From Flagellimonas allohymeniacidonis (GTDB taxonomy: Bacteria > Bacteroidota > Bacteroidia > Flavobacteriales > Flavobacteriaceae), in assembly GCF_004296335.1 (NCBI RefSeq), contig NZ_SGIU01000001.1, forward strand, positions 597,290 to 661,289: a stretch of 64,000 nucleotides of DNA, in the 5' to 3' direction. A program made the translations under genes and the position numbers. Below the pieces are notes generated by a model. That model saw only the letters and a program-made list of their open reading frames with translations. It made no database searches and had not been told where the DNA came from. Below are positions 36,760-45,775 of this stretch, in pieces. The stretch's first letter is position 1; each line of letters opens with the position of its first letter.

Positions 36760-37575
36760 ATGGATAAATTACCAAAAATTGGATTGCCCATCATTGTTGC
36801 GGTGATTCTTATTATTATTTTAATTTCTAAATCAGCGGTTACCATTGGTTCTGGAGAGGCCGGGGTATTATATAAAACGTTTAGTGATGGGGTAGTTACC
36901 GACAAACCACCATTGGGTGAAGGTTTTCACTTGGTTGCTCCCTGGAACAGAGTGTACATATATGAGGTAAGGCGACAGGAGATTTTTGAAAAAATGAAAG
37001 TGTTGTCCTCAAATGGTTTGGATATTCAACTGGATGCCTCTGCATGGTATCAACCAAACTATAATGAATTGGGAAAATTACACCAAGAAATTGGTGAGAA
37101 CTATTTGCAGCGAATCATCTTACCTACCATCCGATCGGCAGCCCGTAGTGTAGTGGGACGGTATACACCAGAACAATTGTATTCCAGTAAACGGGATGCC
37201 ATTCAAGCGGAGATTTTCGAGGAAACCAAAAAGATTGTGGAAACCCAACATATTCTTTTGGATGATATATTGGTAAGGGATGTCACACTTCCTCCTACAA
37301 TCAAGGAAGCCATTGAGCGTAAATTGAAGCAAGAGCAGGAATCCCTCGAATATGAATTTCGTTTGGTTACCGCTCAAAAAGAAGCAGAACGCCAACGTAT
37401 TGAAGCACAAGGAAAGGCAGATGCCAACAGAATACTTAGTGCATCATTGACTGATAAGATCCTGCAGGACAAAGGTATCGAGGCCACACTTAAATTGTCA
37501 CAGTCGCCAAACGCAAAAGTAGTTGTGGTGGGGTCTAGTGGCGATGGATTGCCCCTCATTTTGGGAAATAACTAA
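36760..37575 (+). CDS. Prohibitin / SPFH-domain membrane protein
   Basis: A 271-residue protein with an N-terminal membrane anchor (about 7-23), an SPFH/Band-7 domain (AVTIGSGEAGVLYKTFSDG, GEGFHLVAPWNRVYIYEVR, VRDVTLPPTIKEAIERKLK) and a coiled coil rich in Glu, Ala and Arg (QKEAERQRIEAQGKADANR). Such proteins form oligomeric rings on membranes and help organise proteases or lipid domains. It is the last gene of the fabG-VWA-SPFH unit. The his leader region starts directly after it. Confidence 0.92.
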   Translation: MDKLPKIGLPIIVAVILIIILISKSAVTIGSGEAGVLYKTFSDGVVTDKPPLGEGFHLVAPWNRVYIYEVRRQEIFEKMKVLSSNGLDIQLDASAWYQPNYNELGKLHQEIGENYLQRIILPTIRSAARSVVGRYTPEQLYSSKRDAIQAEIFEETKKIVETQHILLDDILVRDVTLPPTIKEAIERKLKQEQESLEYEFRLVTAQKEAERQRIEAQGKADANRILSASLTDKILQDKGIEATLKLSQSPNAKVVVVGSSGDGLPLILGNN

Positions 37576-37585
37576 TTAGCATTTT

Positions 37586-37613
37586 TTTGATAAAAAAATA
37601 AATTCTAATTTTA
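37586..37613 (+). promoter_or_regulatory. Candidate promoter of the his operon
   Basis: TTTG at 37586-37589, a 16-base spacer and TAATTTTA at 37606-37613 approach the TTTG-N-TAnnTTTG pattern, with one mismatch in the -7 box and a slightly short spacer. A start near 37619 would place the leader-peptide ATG at the very 5' end of the mRNA. Confidence 0.4.
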
Positions 37614-37620
37614 CAACAGA

Positions 37621-37674
37621 ATGAGAAATCAAAACACACATCATCATTTTTATACTTGCACTCAAGCGAGGTAG
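37621..37674 (+). CDS. hisL: his operon leader peptide (17 aa, three His)
   Basis: The open frame ATG to TAG encodes MRNQNTHHHFYTCTQAR. The three tandem His codons (37639-37647) are the sensing site of an attenuator. If histidyl-tRNA is low, a ribosome stalls on them and leaves 37661-37672 free. That stretch can pair with the terminator 5' arm. If histidine is plentiful, the ribosome reaches the TAG at 37672 and covers the same bases, so the terminator forms. The logic is that of the classical his leader; the symbol is by analogy. Confidence 0.85.
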   Translation: MRNQNTHHHFYTCTQAR

Positions 37675-37716
37675 AAATGTATTGACGTCTGTGAACTATA
37701 TTTTAACCCGTTTGAG
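37661..37716 (+). promoter_or_regulatory. Antiterminator pairing of the his attenuator
   Basis: CTCAAGCG (37661-37668) pairs with CGTTTGAG (37709-37716) through 8 base pairs including one G-U. After a single bulged A, GGT (37670-37672) pairs with ACC (37706-37708). This 11-pair helix would take up the whole 5' arm of the terminator. It is a by-eye fold, not an energy calculation. Confidence 0.7.
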
Positions 37717-37738
37717 AAATCAAACGGGTTTTGTTTTT
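37705..37738 (+). terminator. his attenuator terminator
   Basis: AACCCGTTTGA (37705-37715) and TCAAACGGGTT (37720-37730) form a perfect 11-base-pair stem closed by a GAAA tetraloop, followed by TTGTTTTT. It lies 39 bases before the hisG start, so when formed it stops transcription ahead of the his operon. Confidence 0.92.
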
Positions 37739-37776
37739 AAGTTCGTTTGGTTTCTTGGCATAATTTGAAAAAGAAA

Positions 37777-38634
37777 ATGAGCAAAATTCGAATTGCGGTC
37801 CAAAAGAGTGGTAGACTCAATGAAGACTCGCTGAAAGTCTTAAAGGACTGTGGAATTTCAATTGACAACGGAAAAGACCAGCTGAAAGCCACGGCCAGAA
37901 ACTTTCCTTTGGAAGTTTTTTACCTACGCAACGGAGACATCCCTCAATATCTTAGAGATGGAGTGGTGGACATTGCCATAATCGGCGAGAACGTTTTGGT
38001 TGAAAAAGGGGTGGATATTGCCATTGTGGAAAAACTGAATTTTTCAAAGTGCAGGGTTTCCTTGGCGGTTCCAAAATCGATGGAGTATTCTTCAGTAAAA
38101 GATTTTGAGGGTAAACGTATTGCCACCTCTTATCCCAACACCGTGAAATCTTACTTGGAATCAAAAGGAGTAAATGTTGATTTGCACATTATCAATGGTT
38201 CGGTAGAAATAGCCCCCAATATTGGTTTGGCCGATGGAATTTGCGACATTGTGTCCAGCGGAAGCACTTTATTCAAGAACAATCTCAAGGAGGTGGAAAT
38301 TATCTTAAAAAGTGAAGCAGTCCTTGCAGTCTCTCCGCTGATTTCCGAAGAACGAGATGCCATACTACAAAGACTTCGATTCCGAATTAATTCCGTTTTA
38401 CAAGCACGGAATCACAAATATGTACTTCTCAATGCACCTAATGATAAATTGGATGAGATAATTGAAATCCTTCCGGGAATGCGTAGCCCTACGGTTTTAC
38501 CATTGGCCCAAGAAGGATGGAGCTCCGTGCACACGGTAATTAATAGGGATACCTTTTGGGAAGTGATTGACGAATTAAAACAAGCAGGCGCCGAAGGGAT
38601 TCTGGTATGTCCAATCGAAAAAATGGTACGCTAA
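37777..38634 (+). CDS. hisG: ATP phosphoribosyltransferase (long form)
   Basis: The first and committed enzyme of histidine synthesis (285 residues), joining ATP and PRPP. It has the N-terminal bilobal domain (KIRIAVQKSGRLNEDSLKVL, then the PRPP-binding DIVSSGSTLFKNNL). A C-terminal ACT-like regulatory domain follows (about 215-285: NAPNDKLDEIIEILPGM, EGILVCPIEKMVR). The long form is normally inhibited by histidine and needs no HisZ. The frame extends to a TTG at 37747, but MSKIRIAVQKSGRL from 37777 is the family start. Its TAA overlaps the hisD ATG. Confidence 0.96.
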   Translation: MSKIRIAVQKSGRLNEDSLKVLKDCGISIDNGKDQLKATARNFPLEVFYLRNGDIPQYLRDGVVDIAIIGENVLVEKGVDIAIVEKLNFSKCRVSLAVPKSMEYSSVKDFEGKRIATSYPNTVKSYLESKGVNVDLHIINGSVEIAPNIGLADGICDIVSSGSTLFKNNLKEVEIILKSEAVLAVSPLISEERDAILQRLRFRINSVLQARNHKYVLLNAPNDKLDEIIEILPGMRSPTVLPLAQEGWSSVHTVINRDTFWEVIDELKQAGAEGILVCPIEKMVR

Positions 38635-39920
38635 TGCAACGAATACGTTACCCTAAAAAAGAAGATTGGAGCGAAATTTTACGCCGGCCCACCCAAACCG
38701 TTAAGGATATTGAATCCATCGTGGAAGCTGTTTTCAAGGATGTTGAACAAAGGGGTGACGAGGCAGTAATGGACTATACCCAACAGTTCGATAAGGTACG
38801 CTTGGATTCGATACAGGCTACTCAGAAAGAAATAGAAGCTGCATCGAGTCAAGTCTCAGCTGAATTAAAGCATGCTATTCAACTAGCAAAAGGTAATATT
38901 GAAAAATTTCACAGTGCCCAAAAATCGGAGAAGGTGGAATCCGAAACAATGCCCGGTGTAAAGTGTTGGCAAGAAAAGCGGCCCATTCAAAAGGTAGGAT
39001 TGTACATTCCTGGAGGAACCGCCCCCTTATTTTCAACCATACTCATGTTGGCAGTTCCGGCAAAAATAGCTGGATGTGAAGAAATTGTTCTATGCACCCC
39101 ACCCAATGAGAATGGACAGATAAACCCTGTGATTCTATACACGGCCCAATTGTGTGGCGTTTCCCAAATTTTTAAAGTAGGGGGGATTCAAGCTATTGCA
39201 GGGATGACTTTTGGTACCGATACTATTCCAAAAGTGTATAAGATTTTTGGACCAGGTAATCAATATGTAACAGTTGCCAAACAAATTGCCACCAAATATG
39301 GAGTGGCTATAGATATGCCAGCAGGCCCCAGTGAACTGCTCGTTGTCGCCGATGACTCTGCCAACGCAGCCTTTGTAGCCTCAGATTTGTTGAGCCAAGC
39401 AGAACATGGAGTGGATAGTCAGGTTATTTTGGTTTCAACCTCAGAAAACTTCATTTCGGAGGTATCCAAGGAAATTGAAGCGCAGTTGATAGATTTGCCG
39501 CGAAGGGAAATTGCGAAGCAGGCCATTGCCAACAGTAGATTGATTTTGGTGCAGGATGACAATACAGCTCTCGCTTTAATAAACGAATACGGTCCGGAAC
39601 ACTATATCGTCTGTGTTGAGAACGAGGAATTTTATATTCAGAACACAATAAATGCAGGTTCTGTTTTTATTGGGAATTATACTCCTGAAAGTGCTGGGGA
39701 TTATGCCTCTGGAACCAACCATACTTTACCTACCAATGGCTACGCCAAACAGTACAGTGGTGTAAATTTGGACAGTTTTATGAAGAGCATGACATTTCAA
39801 AGAATCACAGAGGAAGGAATTCAAGGAATTGGTGAAGCCATTGAGTTAATGGCGGAAGCCGAAGGGCTTCAAGCCCACAAGAATGCTGTGACCCTTCGTT
39901 TAAAAAGTTTGCAAGAATGA
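38634..39920 (+). CDS. hisD: Histidinol dehydrogenase
   Basis: The last enzyme of the pathway (428 residues), a zinc enzyme that oxidises histidinol to histidine in two NAD-dependent steps. Seen are YIPGGTAPLFSTILMLAVPA, FGPGNQYVTVAKQ, DMPAGPSELLV, LLSQAEHGVDSQ and the C-terminal GDYASGTNHTLPTNGYAKQYSGV with the zinc and catalytic His/Glu residues. The start is the ATG at 38634, overlapping the hisG stop (TAATG), which implies translational coupling. Confidence 0.97.
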   Translation: MQRIRYPKKEDWSEILRRPTQTVKDIESIVEAVFKDVEQRGDEAVMDYTQQFDKVRLDSIQATQKEIEAASSQVSAELKHAIQLAKGNIEKFHSAQKSEKVESETMPGVKCWQEKRPIQKVGLYIPGGTAPLFSTILMLAVPAKIAGCEEIVLCTPPNENGQINPVILYTAQLCGVSQIFKVGGIQAIAGMTFGTDTIPKVYKIFGPGNQYVTVAKQIATKYGVAIDMPAGPSELLVVADDSANAAFVASDLLSQAEHGVDSQVILVSTSENFISEVSKEIEAQLIDLPRREIAKQAIANSRLILVQDDNTALALINEYGPEHYIVCVENEEFYIQNTINAGSVFIGNYTPESAGDYASGTNHTLPTNGYAKQYSGVNLDSFMKSMTFQRITEEGIQGIGEAIELMAEAEGLQAHKNAVTLRLKSLQE

Positions 39921-40963
39921 CAGCTTTCGATATTAACGATTTGGTCCGTGAGAATGTAAAGCGGTTGAAACCTTACTCTTCCGCAAGGGACGAGTATGTT
40001 TCTGACGGCTCAAAAATGATTTTTTTGGATGCCAATGAAAATCCTTATGAAACCGGATTAAATCGCTATCCCGATCCTCAACAGCGAAGTTTGAAAACGC
40101 TTTTGGCAGAGCAGAAACAGATTTTGGAACAGAATATACTGCTAGGAAACGGGAGTGATGAAGTACTTGATTTAATTTTTCGTGCCTTTTGTGAACCCAA
40201 CCAAGATAATATAATCACTTTGCCACCAACCTATGGCATGTATAAGGTTTTGTCCGGCATCAACGCCATTGAAAACCGAGAGGTGTTTCTCACCAAAAAT
40301 TTTGAACTGGATGTACCCAAGATTTTGGATGCAATAGATGATAAAACAAAAATTATTTTCATTTGCTCTCCTAACAATCCAACTGGAAACACTTTTCAAA
40401 AGGAAAAAGTCAAACAAATATTGGAGAATTTTAGCGGACTTGTGGTAATTGATGAAGCGTATATTGATTTCTCGAATAGCGACAGTTGGTTGTCTGCTCT
40501 CCAGGAATATCCAAACCTGATAGTTACCCAGACAATGTCCAAGGCATATGGTATGGCCGGCATTCGATTGGGAATATGCTATGCTTCTATGGAGATTATC
40601 GCTGTCCTAAATAAAATAAAACCTCCTTATAACATAAATCAATTGACGCAGTATCAGGCGCTGAAAAGGGTTTTAGATGATACTATGGTGCAAGAGGAAG
40701 TGACACAGATTTTGGAAGAACGAAAAAAATTGATCGACAAGTTGAAGGGAATTGGTTTTGTTCAAAAAATTTATCCTACTGACGCGAATTTTGTATTGGT
40801 AAAAGTGGATGATGCAAATAGGAGGTATGAGCAATTGTTACAATTGAACGTGGTAGTTAGGAACAGGAGCAATCAACCCCTTTGTGAAAATACATTGCGA
40901 TTCACGATTGGAACTCCAGAAGAAAATCAACAGTTAATGGCCCTTTTAAATAAAATAACGTAA
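39917..40963 (+). CDS. hisC: Histidinol-phosphate aminotransferase
   Basis: A PLP-dependent class I/II aminotransferase (348 residues) that makes histidinol phosphate from imidazole-acetol phosphate and glutamate. [43 protein letters not shown] and the PLP lysine in [14 protein letters not shown] are present. It overlaps hisD by 4 bases (ATGA) and hisB by 1 base. Confidence 0.96.
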   Translation: MTAFDINDLVRENVKRLKPYSSARDEYVSDGSKMIFLDANENPYETGLNRYPDPQQRSLKTLLAEQKQILEQNILLGNGSDEVLDLIFRAFCEPNQDNIITLPPTYGMYKVLSGINAIENREVFLTKNFELDVPKILDAIDDKTKIIFICSPNNPTGNTFQKEKVKQILENFSGLVVIDEAYIDFSNSDSWLSALQEYPNLIVTQTMSKAYGMAGIRLGICYASMEIIAVLNKIKPPYNINQLTQYQALKRVLDDTMVQEEVTQILEERKKLIDKLKGIGFVQKIYPTDANFVLVKVDDANRRYEQLLQLNVVVRNRSNQPLCENTLRFTIGTPEENQQLMALLNKIT

Positions 40964-42099
40964 TGGGAAAAAAGGTACTTTTTATTGACAGGGATGGCAC
41001 AATTATAAAGGAAACAGCAGATGAACAGATTGATTCCTTTGAAAAAATCAGCTTTTACCCAAAAGCATTCACCTATTTAGGGAAAATTGCCAAGGAACTG
41101 GACTTCGAATTGGCCATGATAACCAATCAAGATGGTCTGGGAACGGAAATTTTTCCAGAAGAAACGTTCTGGCCTGTCCATAATTTCATTTTAAAGGCTT
41201 TTGAAAACGAAGGCGTGGTCTTTAATGAGGTTTTTATAGACAGGACCTTCCCGAAGGACAACGCGGACACGAGAAAACCAGGCACTGGACTTTTGACCCA
41301 ATATTTTTCTAAGGAATATGATTTGGGGAATTCCTTTGTCATTGGTGACCGTCTCACGGATATAGAATTAGCAAAGAACTTGGGTGCAAAAGGAATTTAT
41401 ATCAACGATGAAACCCATTTGGGAACTAATGAAATTACTGTAAAAAGGGAAGAACTTGACCCCCACATAGCTTTGGAAAGCAATGATTGGGAAAAAATTT
41501 ATGAGTTCTTAAAACTGGAAAATAGAACAGCCTCCATCGCAAGAAAGACCAACGAAACGGATGTGCAGATTTCCTTAAATCTGGACGGAACCGGGAAAAG
41601 TAAAATAGACACGGGACTGGCATTCTTTGATCATATGTTGGACCAATTGGCGCGTCATGGGCAGATGGACCTCCAGATAAAGGTCAAAGGAGATTTACAA
41701 GTAGATGAGCACCATACCATTGAGGATACGGCCATTACCTTGGGAGAGGTTTTTGCAAAGGCTCTGGGCAACAAAATGGGAGTAGAACGATACGGGTTTT
41801 GTTTGCCCATGGATGATTGTTTGGCTCAGGTCGCACTCGATTTTGGCGGAAGAAATTGGTTAGTTTGGGAGGCTGAGTTCAACCGGGAAAAGGTAGGGGA
41901 CATGCCCACTGAAATGTTCCTGCATTTTTTCAAGTCGTTTTCTGATGGAGCCAAGGCCAACTTGAACATTAAGGCAGAAGGCACCAATGAGCATCACAAG
42001 ATTGAAGCTATTTTCAAGGCGTTTGCCAAATCCATAAAAATGGCGGTGAAAAGAGATGTCGAAAAGATGGTGCTGCCATCCACCAAAGGAATGCTATAA
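40963..42099 (+). CDS. hisB: Bifunctional histidinol-phosphatase / IGP dehydratase
   Basis: A 378-residue fusion. The N-terminal HAD-type phosphatase (to about 170) has the nucleophile motif FIDRDGTI (DxD), and removes phosphate from histidinol phosphate. The C-terminal imidazoleglycerol-phosphate dehydratase (from about 185) has the manganese-binding [24 protein letters not shown] and [27 protein letters not shown]. The fusion is like that of enteric bacteria, so no separate phosphatase is needed. Confidence 0.96.
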   Translation: MGKKVLFIDRDGTIIKETADEQIDSFEKISFYPKAFTYLGKIAKELDFELAMITNQDGLGTEIFPEETFWPVHNFILKAFENEGVVFNEVFIDRTFPKDNADTRKPGTGLLTQYFSKEYDLGNSFVIGDRLTDIELAKNLGAKGIYINDETHLGTNEITVKREELDPHIALESNDWEKIYEFLKLENRTASIARKTNETDVQISLNLDGTGKSKIDTGLAFFDHMLDQLARHGQMDLQIKVKGDLQVDEHHTIEDTAITLGEVFAKALGNKMGVERYGFCLPMDDCLAQVALDFGGRNWLVWEAEFNREKVGDMPTEMFLHFFKSFSDGAKANLNIKAEGTNEHHKIEAIFKAFAKSIKMAVKRDVEKMVLPSTKGML

Positions 42100-42681
42100 A
42101 TGAAAATTGTAATCATCGATTATGGTGCGGGGAACATCCAAAGCATCAAATTTGCGATAAGGCGATTGGGTTACGAAGCAACACTCAGTGACAATCCCGA
42201 GGAAATAAAACAAGCAGGTCGTGTTATTTTTCCTGGGGTTGGTGAGGCAAGTTCGGCCATGGCCAAGTTACGGGCAAGCGGGTTGGACCGTCTTATACCC
42301 CAACTAACCCAACCTGTTTTAGGTATCTGTCTGGGCATGCAACTCATGTGCAAGGGTTCAGAAGAAGGGAATACCAAAGGCTTGGATATTTTTGATGTGG
42401 ATGTGGTGAAGTTCCCAGAATCGGTGAAAGTGCCGCAAATAGGCTGGAATGAAATTTCAAACTTAAAGTCGGGCCTTTTCACATCTATTACAGAAAATTC
42501 ACATATCTATTTGGTACATAGCTATTATGCACCTACATGCGAAGATACCATAGCCGTTTCGGAATATGCCTTGCTCTATAGTGCGGCCCTTGGCAAGGAT
42601 AATTTTTATGGAACTCAGTTTCATCCTGAAAAAAGTAGTTCGGTAGGGGCCCAAATTCTGAAAAACTTTCTAGAGTTATGA
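42100..42681 (+). CDS. hisH: Imidazole glycerol phosphate synthase, glutaminase subunit
   Basis: The class-I glutamine amidotransferase partner (193 residues) of HisF. It supplies ammonia for the imidazole ring. The catalytic triad is seen as Cys in LGICLGMQLM and His/Glu in FYGTQFHPEKS. The N-terminal VIIDYGAGNIQSIKFAI is typical. It begins right after the hisB stop codon and overlaps the next GNAT gene by 4 bases. Confidence 0.96.
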   Translation: MKIVIIDYGAGNIQSIKFAIRRLGYEATLSDNPEEIKQAGRVIFPGVGEASSAMAKLRASGLDRLIPQLTQPVLGICLGMQLMCKGSEEGNTKGLDIFDVDVVKFPESVKVPQIGWNEISNLKSGLFTSITENSHIYLVHSYYAPTCEDTIAVSEYALLYSAALGKDNFYGTQFHPEKSSSVGAQILKNFLEL

Positions 42682-43097
42682 CCCCAATGAAGGTTTCAAT
42701 TTCCACGGATAAAGGTAAAATGGATATTGGGTTGATTCATGAGTACCTTTCCAAGCAATCCTATTGGGCCAAAGGTAGAAGCTATGACCTCGTGGAAAAA
42801 TCCATGGCTAACTCCCTTTGTTTTGGTGCATTTGATGAAAACGACAAGCAAATAGGTTTTGCCAGAATTGCTACTGATTATGTGGTTTTCGCATGGCTAA
42901 TGGATGTTTTTGTAGTGGATGATTGTAAAGGGAAGGGCATTGGTAAACAGCTGTTACAAGCTATACTCGAACACCCGAACCTTACCCCAGTAAATGGCAT
43001 TGGATTGCGAACAGAAGATGCCCATGATTTTTATGCGAGTTTTGGGTTCGAGGAAATACCCAAACCCAACACCTGGATGTTAAAAACGAAGAGCTAG
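42678..43097 (+). CDS. GNAT family N-acetyltransferase inside the his operon
   Basis: A 139-residue acetyl-CoA-dependent transferase. The acetyl-CoA binding loop is seen as VDDCKGKGIGKQLL (Q/RxxGxG/A pattern, about residues 74-87). The preceding strand is WLMDVFVV, and the C-terminal DAHDFYASFGFEEI is typical of the fold. Substrate unknown. It overlaps hisH by 4 bases (ATGA) and ends exactly where hisA starts, so it is fully integrated in the operon. The start could also be the ATG at 42687. It has no known step in histidine synthesis. Confidence 0.85.
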   Translation: MTPMKVSISTDKGKMDIGLIHEYLSKQSYWAKGRSYDLVEKSMANSLCFGAFDENDKQIGFARIATDYVVFAWLMDVFVVDDCKGKGIGKQLLQAILEHPNLTPVNGIGLRTEDAHDFYASFGFEEIPKPNTWMLKTKS

Positions 43098-43883
43098 ATG
43101 AGAATCATACCCGCAATAGATATCATTGATGGTAAGTGTGTGCGCTTGTCAAAAGGGGACTATGCCACCAAAAAAGTTTATAACGAACACCCATTGGAGG
43201 TGGCCAAAGAGTTTGAAGCCCATGGCATTGAGTATCTTCATTTGGTGGATTTGGACGGAGCAAAGTCGAAACACATTGTCAACCATAAAATTTTGGAAAC
43301 CCTTGCCTCAAAAACAAAACTCAAGATTGACTTTGGAGGGGGACTAAAGACCGATGAGGATTTGCGTATTGCGTTTGAAAGTGGCGCAGAGCAGATTACT
43401 GGAGGCAGTATTGCTGTAAAGGACAAAACGACCTTTTTGGGTTGGCTCAAAAAATACGGTAAGAACAGGATCATATTGGGTGCAGATGCCAAGGATGAAA
43501 AAATTGCGGTTTCAGGCTGGCAAGAGGAGTCAAATTTGGAACTTGTTCCTTTTGTCAAAAACTATCAAAGTGAAGGTGTCCATTATGTGATTTGTACGGA
43601 TATCAGCAAAGATGGCATGCTGGAGGGACCTTCTTTTGACTTGTATAGCAAGCTATTGAAAAAAACGAAAAAATGGGAGACGCGAATAACAGGAAGCGGT
43701 GTTGAAGATGTAGAGATAAACGGAATAGCCCTGATTGCCAGTGGGGGAATTTCCCATTTTGATGAACTGCAACAATTGGCCGATTTGGGCTGTGAAGGTA
43801 CCATCATAGGTAAAGCTATCTATGAAAATAGAATCAGTTTAAAACAGCTAGAAGATTATATATTGAACCATGGAGTACTCTAA
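43098..43883 (+). CDS. hisA: Phosphoribosylformimino-5-aminoimidazole carboxamide ribotide isomerase
   Basis: A TIM-barrel isomerase (261 residues) of the fourth step. The two phosphate-binding halves show [21 protein letters not shown] with catalytic Asp, [27 protein letters not shown] with the second Asp, and [11 protein letters not shown]. It is slightly longer than the usual 240-250. Its 3' end overlaps the DinB-family gene by 14 bases. Confidence 0.95.
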   Translation: MRIIPAIDIIDGKCVRLSKGDYATKKVYNEHPLEVAKEFEAHGIEYLHLVDLDGAKSKHIVNHKILETLASKTKLKIDFGGGLKTDEDLRIAFESGAEQITGGSIAVKDKTTFLGWLKKYGKNRIILGADAKDEKIAVSGWQEESNLELVPFVKNYQSEGVHYVICTDISKDGMLEGPSFDLYSKLLKKTKKWETRITGSGVEDVEINGIALIASGGISHFDELQQLADLGCEGTIIGKAIYENRISLKQLEDYILNHGVL

Positions 43884-44388
43884 GACCTTTCAAATGGAGT
43901 TTGTGGCACAGGCTATTTATCGCATGGAAGAGAGCTTGCGAATGGTAAAAAAATGCATGGAACAGCTTTCAGAAGATGTGATTTGGAAAAAACCAAATGC
44001 GGTTATGAACAGCATAGGCAATCTTATTCTTCATTTGTGTGGAAATATAACCCAATACGGCATTGCTTCCTTAAGGAAGATAGAAGACAAACGGAACCGG
44101 GATGAAGAATTTGAGGTACAAGATGGTTATAGCAAAGCGGAACTTATGGAAAAATTGGAATACACGGTAAGAGAAGCAACAAATGCCTTTAGGGAAATTG
44201 AACCTGAGGAATTTTTACGAAAAAGAAAAGTTCAAGGGTTTGAGTTTTCAGGAATTGGAAACATAGTTCATGTAGTAGAGCATTTTTCATATCATACGGG
44301 TCAAATTGCGTTGTGGACCAAATTACTAAACAATCAAGACCTTGGATTTTATGATGGAATTGATTTAACCGTTAAAAACGATACATAA
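43870..44388 (+). CDS. DinB-like protein inside the his operon
   Basis: A 172-residue helical protein of the DinB or DUF1572 group. Candidate metal-ligand histidines are in [14 protein letters not shown] and [15 protein letters not shown]. Helices of the four-helix bundle are evident. The start overlaps the end of hisA by 14 bases and its stop overlaps the hisF ATG, so it is translated as part of the operon. Its role is unknown; no step of histidine synthesis needs it. A second DinB-family gene lies at 19110-19625, but the two are only distantly alike. Confidence 0.82.
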   Translation: MEYSKTFQMEFVAQAIYRMEESLRMVKKCMEQLSEDVIWKKPNAVMNSIGNLILHLCGNITQYGIASLRKIEDKRNRDEEFEVQDGYSKAELMEKLEYTVREATNAFREIEPEEFLRKRKVQGFEFSGIGNIVHVVEHFSYHTGQIALWTKLLNNQDLGFYDGIDLTVKNDT

Positions 44389-45143
44389 TGCTCACAAAAC
44401 GCATTATACCCTGTTTGGATATCAAAGACGGACGCACTGTCAAAGGGATAAATTTTGTAGACCTTCGAGACGCTGGTGACCCTGTTGAACTGGCGGCGCT
44501 TTATGCGGAAAAAGGTGCAGACGAATTGGTGTTTCTTGATATTTCGGCTACAGAGGAAAAGCGAAAAACATTGGCCGATTTGGTGTATCGAATAGGAGAA
44601 AGAATCAATATTCCGTTTACGGTAGGAGGGGGAATTTCATCAGTTGAAGATGTTGATATCCTTCTGAAAAATGGAGCGGATAAGGTCTCAATCAACTCTT
44701 CAGCGGTTAAGAACCCCCAGCTTATCAATGATTTGGTTGCCAAATTTGGTTCACAGTGTATTGTTGTGGCCATAGATGCCAAGGAGATTGAGGGCGAGTG
44801 GAAGGTTCATTTGGTGGGAGGTAAGGTACCTACGGATGTTGAACTATTTGAATGGGCCAAGGAGGTAGAAGAACGTGGGGCCGGTGAAATTCTTTTTACA
44901 TCAATGGACCACGATGGCACCAAAAATGGTTTTGCCAATAAAGCTTTGCGCAGGCTCTCACAAGAGGTGAACATTCCAGTGATTGCTTCAGGTGGAGCTG
45001 GAAACATGAAACATTTTCTCGATACTTTTGTTGATGGTCAGGCAGATGCAGCTTTGGCGGCCAGTGTATTTCACTTTAAGGAAATTGAGATAAAGGATTT
45101 AAAAGAATACCTTGAGCATGAGGATATTCCCATGCGATTATAA
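44388..45143 (+). CDS. hisF: Imidazole glycerol phosphate synthase, cyclase subunit
   Basis: The TIM-barrel cyclase (251 residues) that uses HisH-derived ammonia to make imidazole glycerol phosphate and [23 protein letters not shown] carries the catalytic Asp. [13 protein letters not shown], then [14 protein letters not shown] with the second Asp, and [13 protein letters not shown] are present. The start overlaps the end of the DinB-like gene by 1 base, and hisIE begins 10 bases after its stop codon. Confidence 0.97.
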   Translation: MLTKRIIPCLDIKDGRTVKGINFVDLRDAGDPVELAALYAEKGADELVFLDISATEEKRKTLADLVYRIGERINIPFTVGGGISSVEDVDILLKNGADKVSINSSAVKNPQLINDLVAKFGSQCIVVAIDAKEIEGEWKVHLVGGKVPTDVELFEWAKEVEERGAGEILFTSMDHDGTKNGFANKALRRLSQEVNIPVIASGGAGNMKHFLDTFVDGQADAALAASVFHFKEIEIKDLKEYLEHEDIPMRL

Positions 45144-45153
45144 AAAAGAAGAC

Positions 45154-45753
45154 ATGAACCTGAATTTTGATAAGAGTCCCAATGGATTGATTCCAACAAT
45201 AATTCAAGATGCCACTACAAAAACTGTTTTGATGCTGGGATATATGAATCATGAGGCTTTGAAAAAGACGGAAGAAACACAAAAAGTCACCTTCTTCAGC
45301 CGAAGTAAAAACCGACTGTGGACCAAGGGCGAGGAAAGCGGGAACTACCTGCATTTGGTAGACATACAAGAAGACTGCGATTCCGATACGCTTTTGATTC
45401 AAGTAAATCCCGAAGGTCCCACTTGTCACAAGGGAACCGATACATGTTGGGGAGAAAGTAATGAACAGAACTTTGGCTTTCTTTCAAAATTGGAGGAAAT
45501 CATTGCTTCCAGAAAGGAAAATAGCCAAGACGAAACCAGCTATGTTGCTTCGCTTTTCAGAAAGGGCATCAATAAGATTGCCCAGAAAGTAGGGGAGGAA
45601 GCGGTGGAAACGGTTATTGAAGCCAAGGATAATGATGACTCCCTTTTCTTGAATGAAAGTGCGGACCTACTTTTTCATTACCTAATACTTCTAAAAGCAA
45701 AGGGATTTACCTTGAATGATGTGGTTGTGCTTTTGAAAAGTCGGCACAAGTAA
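45154..45753 (+). CDS. hisIE: Phosphoribosyl-AMP cyclohydrolase / phosphoribosyl-ATP pyrophosphatase
   Basis: A bifunctional 199-residue enzyme of steps two and three. The HisI part (1 to about 105) has LMLGYMNHEALKKT, VTFFSRSKNRLWTKGEESGN and the zinc-binding DCDSDTLLI and PTCHKGTDTCW. The HisE part (from about 110) has SYVASLFRKGINKIAQKVGEEAVE. The frame extends into hisF (from 45112), but MNLNFDKSPNGLIP from 45154 fits the family. This is the last gene of the operon and converges with the DUF2807 gene, 22 bases away. Confidence 0.96.
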   Translation: MNLNFDKSPNGLIPTIIQDATTKTVLMLGYMNHEALKKTEETQKVTFFSRSKNRLWTKGEESGNYLHLVDIQEDCDSDTLLIQVNPEGPTCHKGTDTCWGESNEQNFGFLSKLEEIIASRKENSQDETSYVASLFRKGINKIAQKVGEEAVETVIEAKDNDDSLFLNESADLLFHYLILLKAKGFTLNDVVVLLKSRHK

Positions 45754-45775
45754 CTGCAAGCAAACAGCAAACAAT

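Noticed and set aside
37747..37776. Longer hisG frame from a TTG at 37747
   Set aside because: It would put the protein start 9 bases after the attenuator T-run and adds residues foreign to HisG. MSKIRIAVQKSGRL from 37777 is the family N-terminus.
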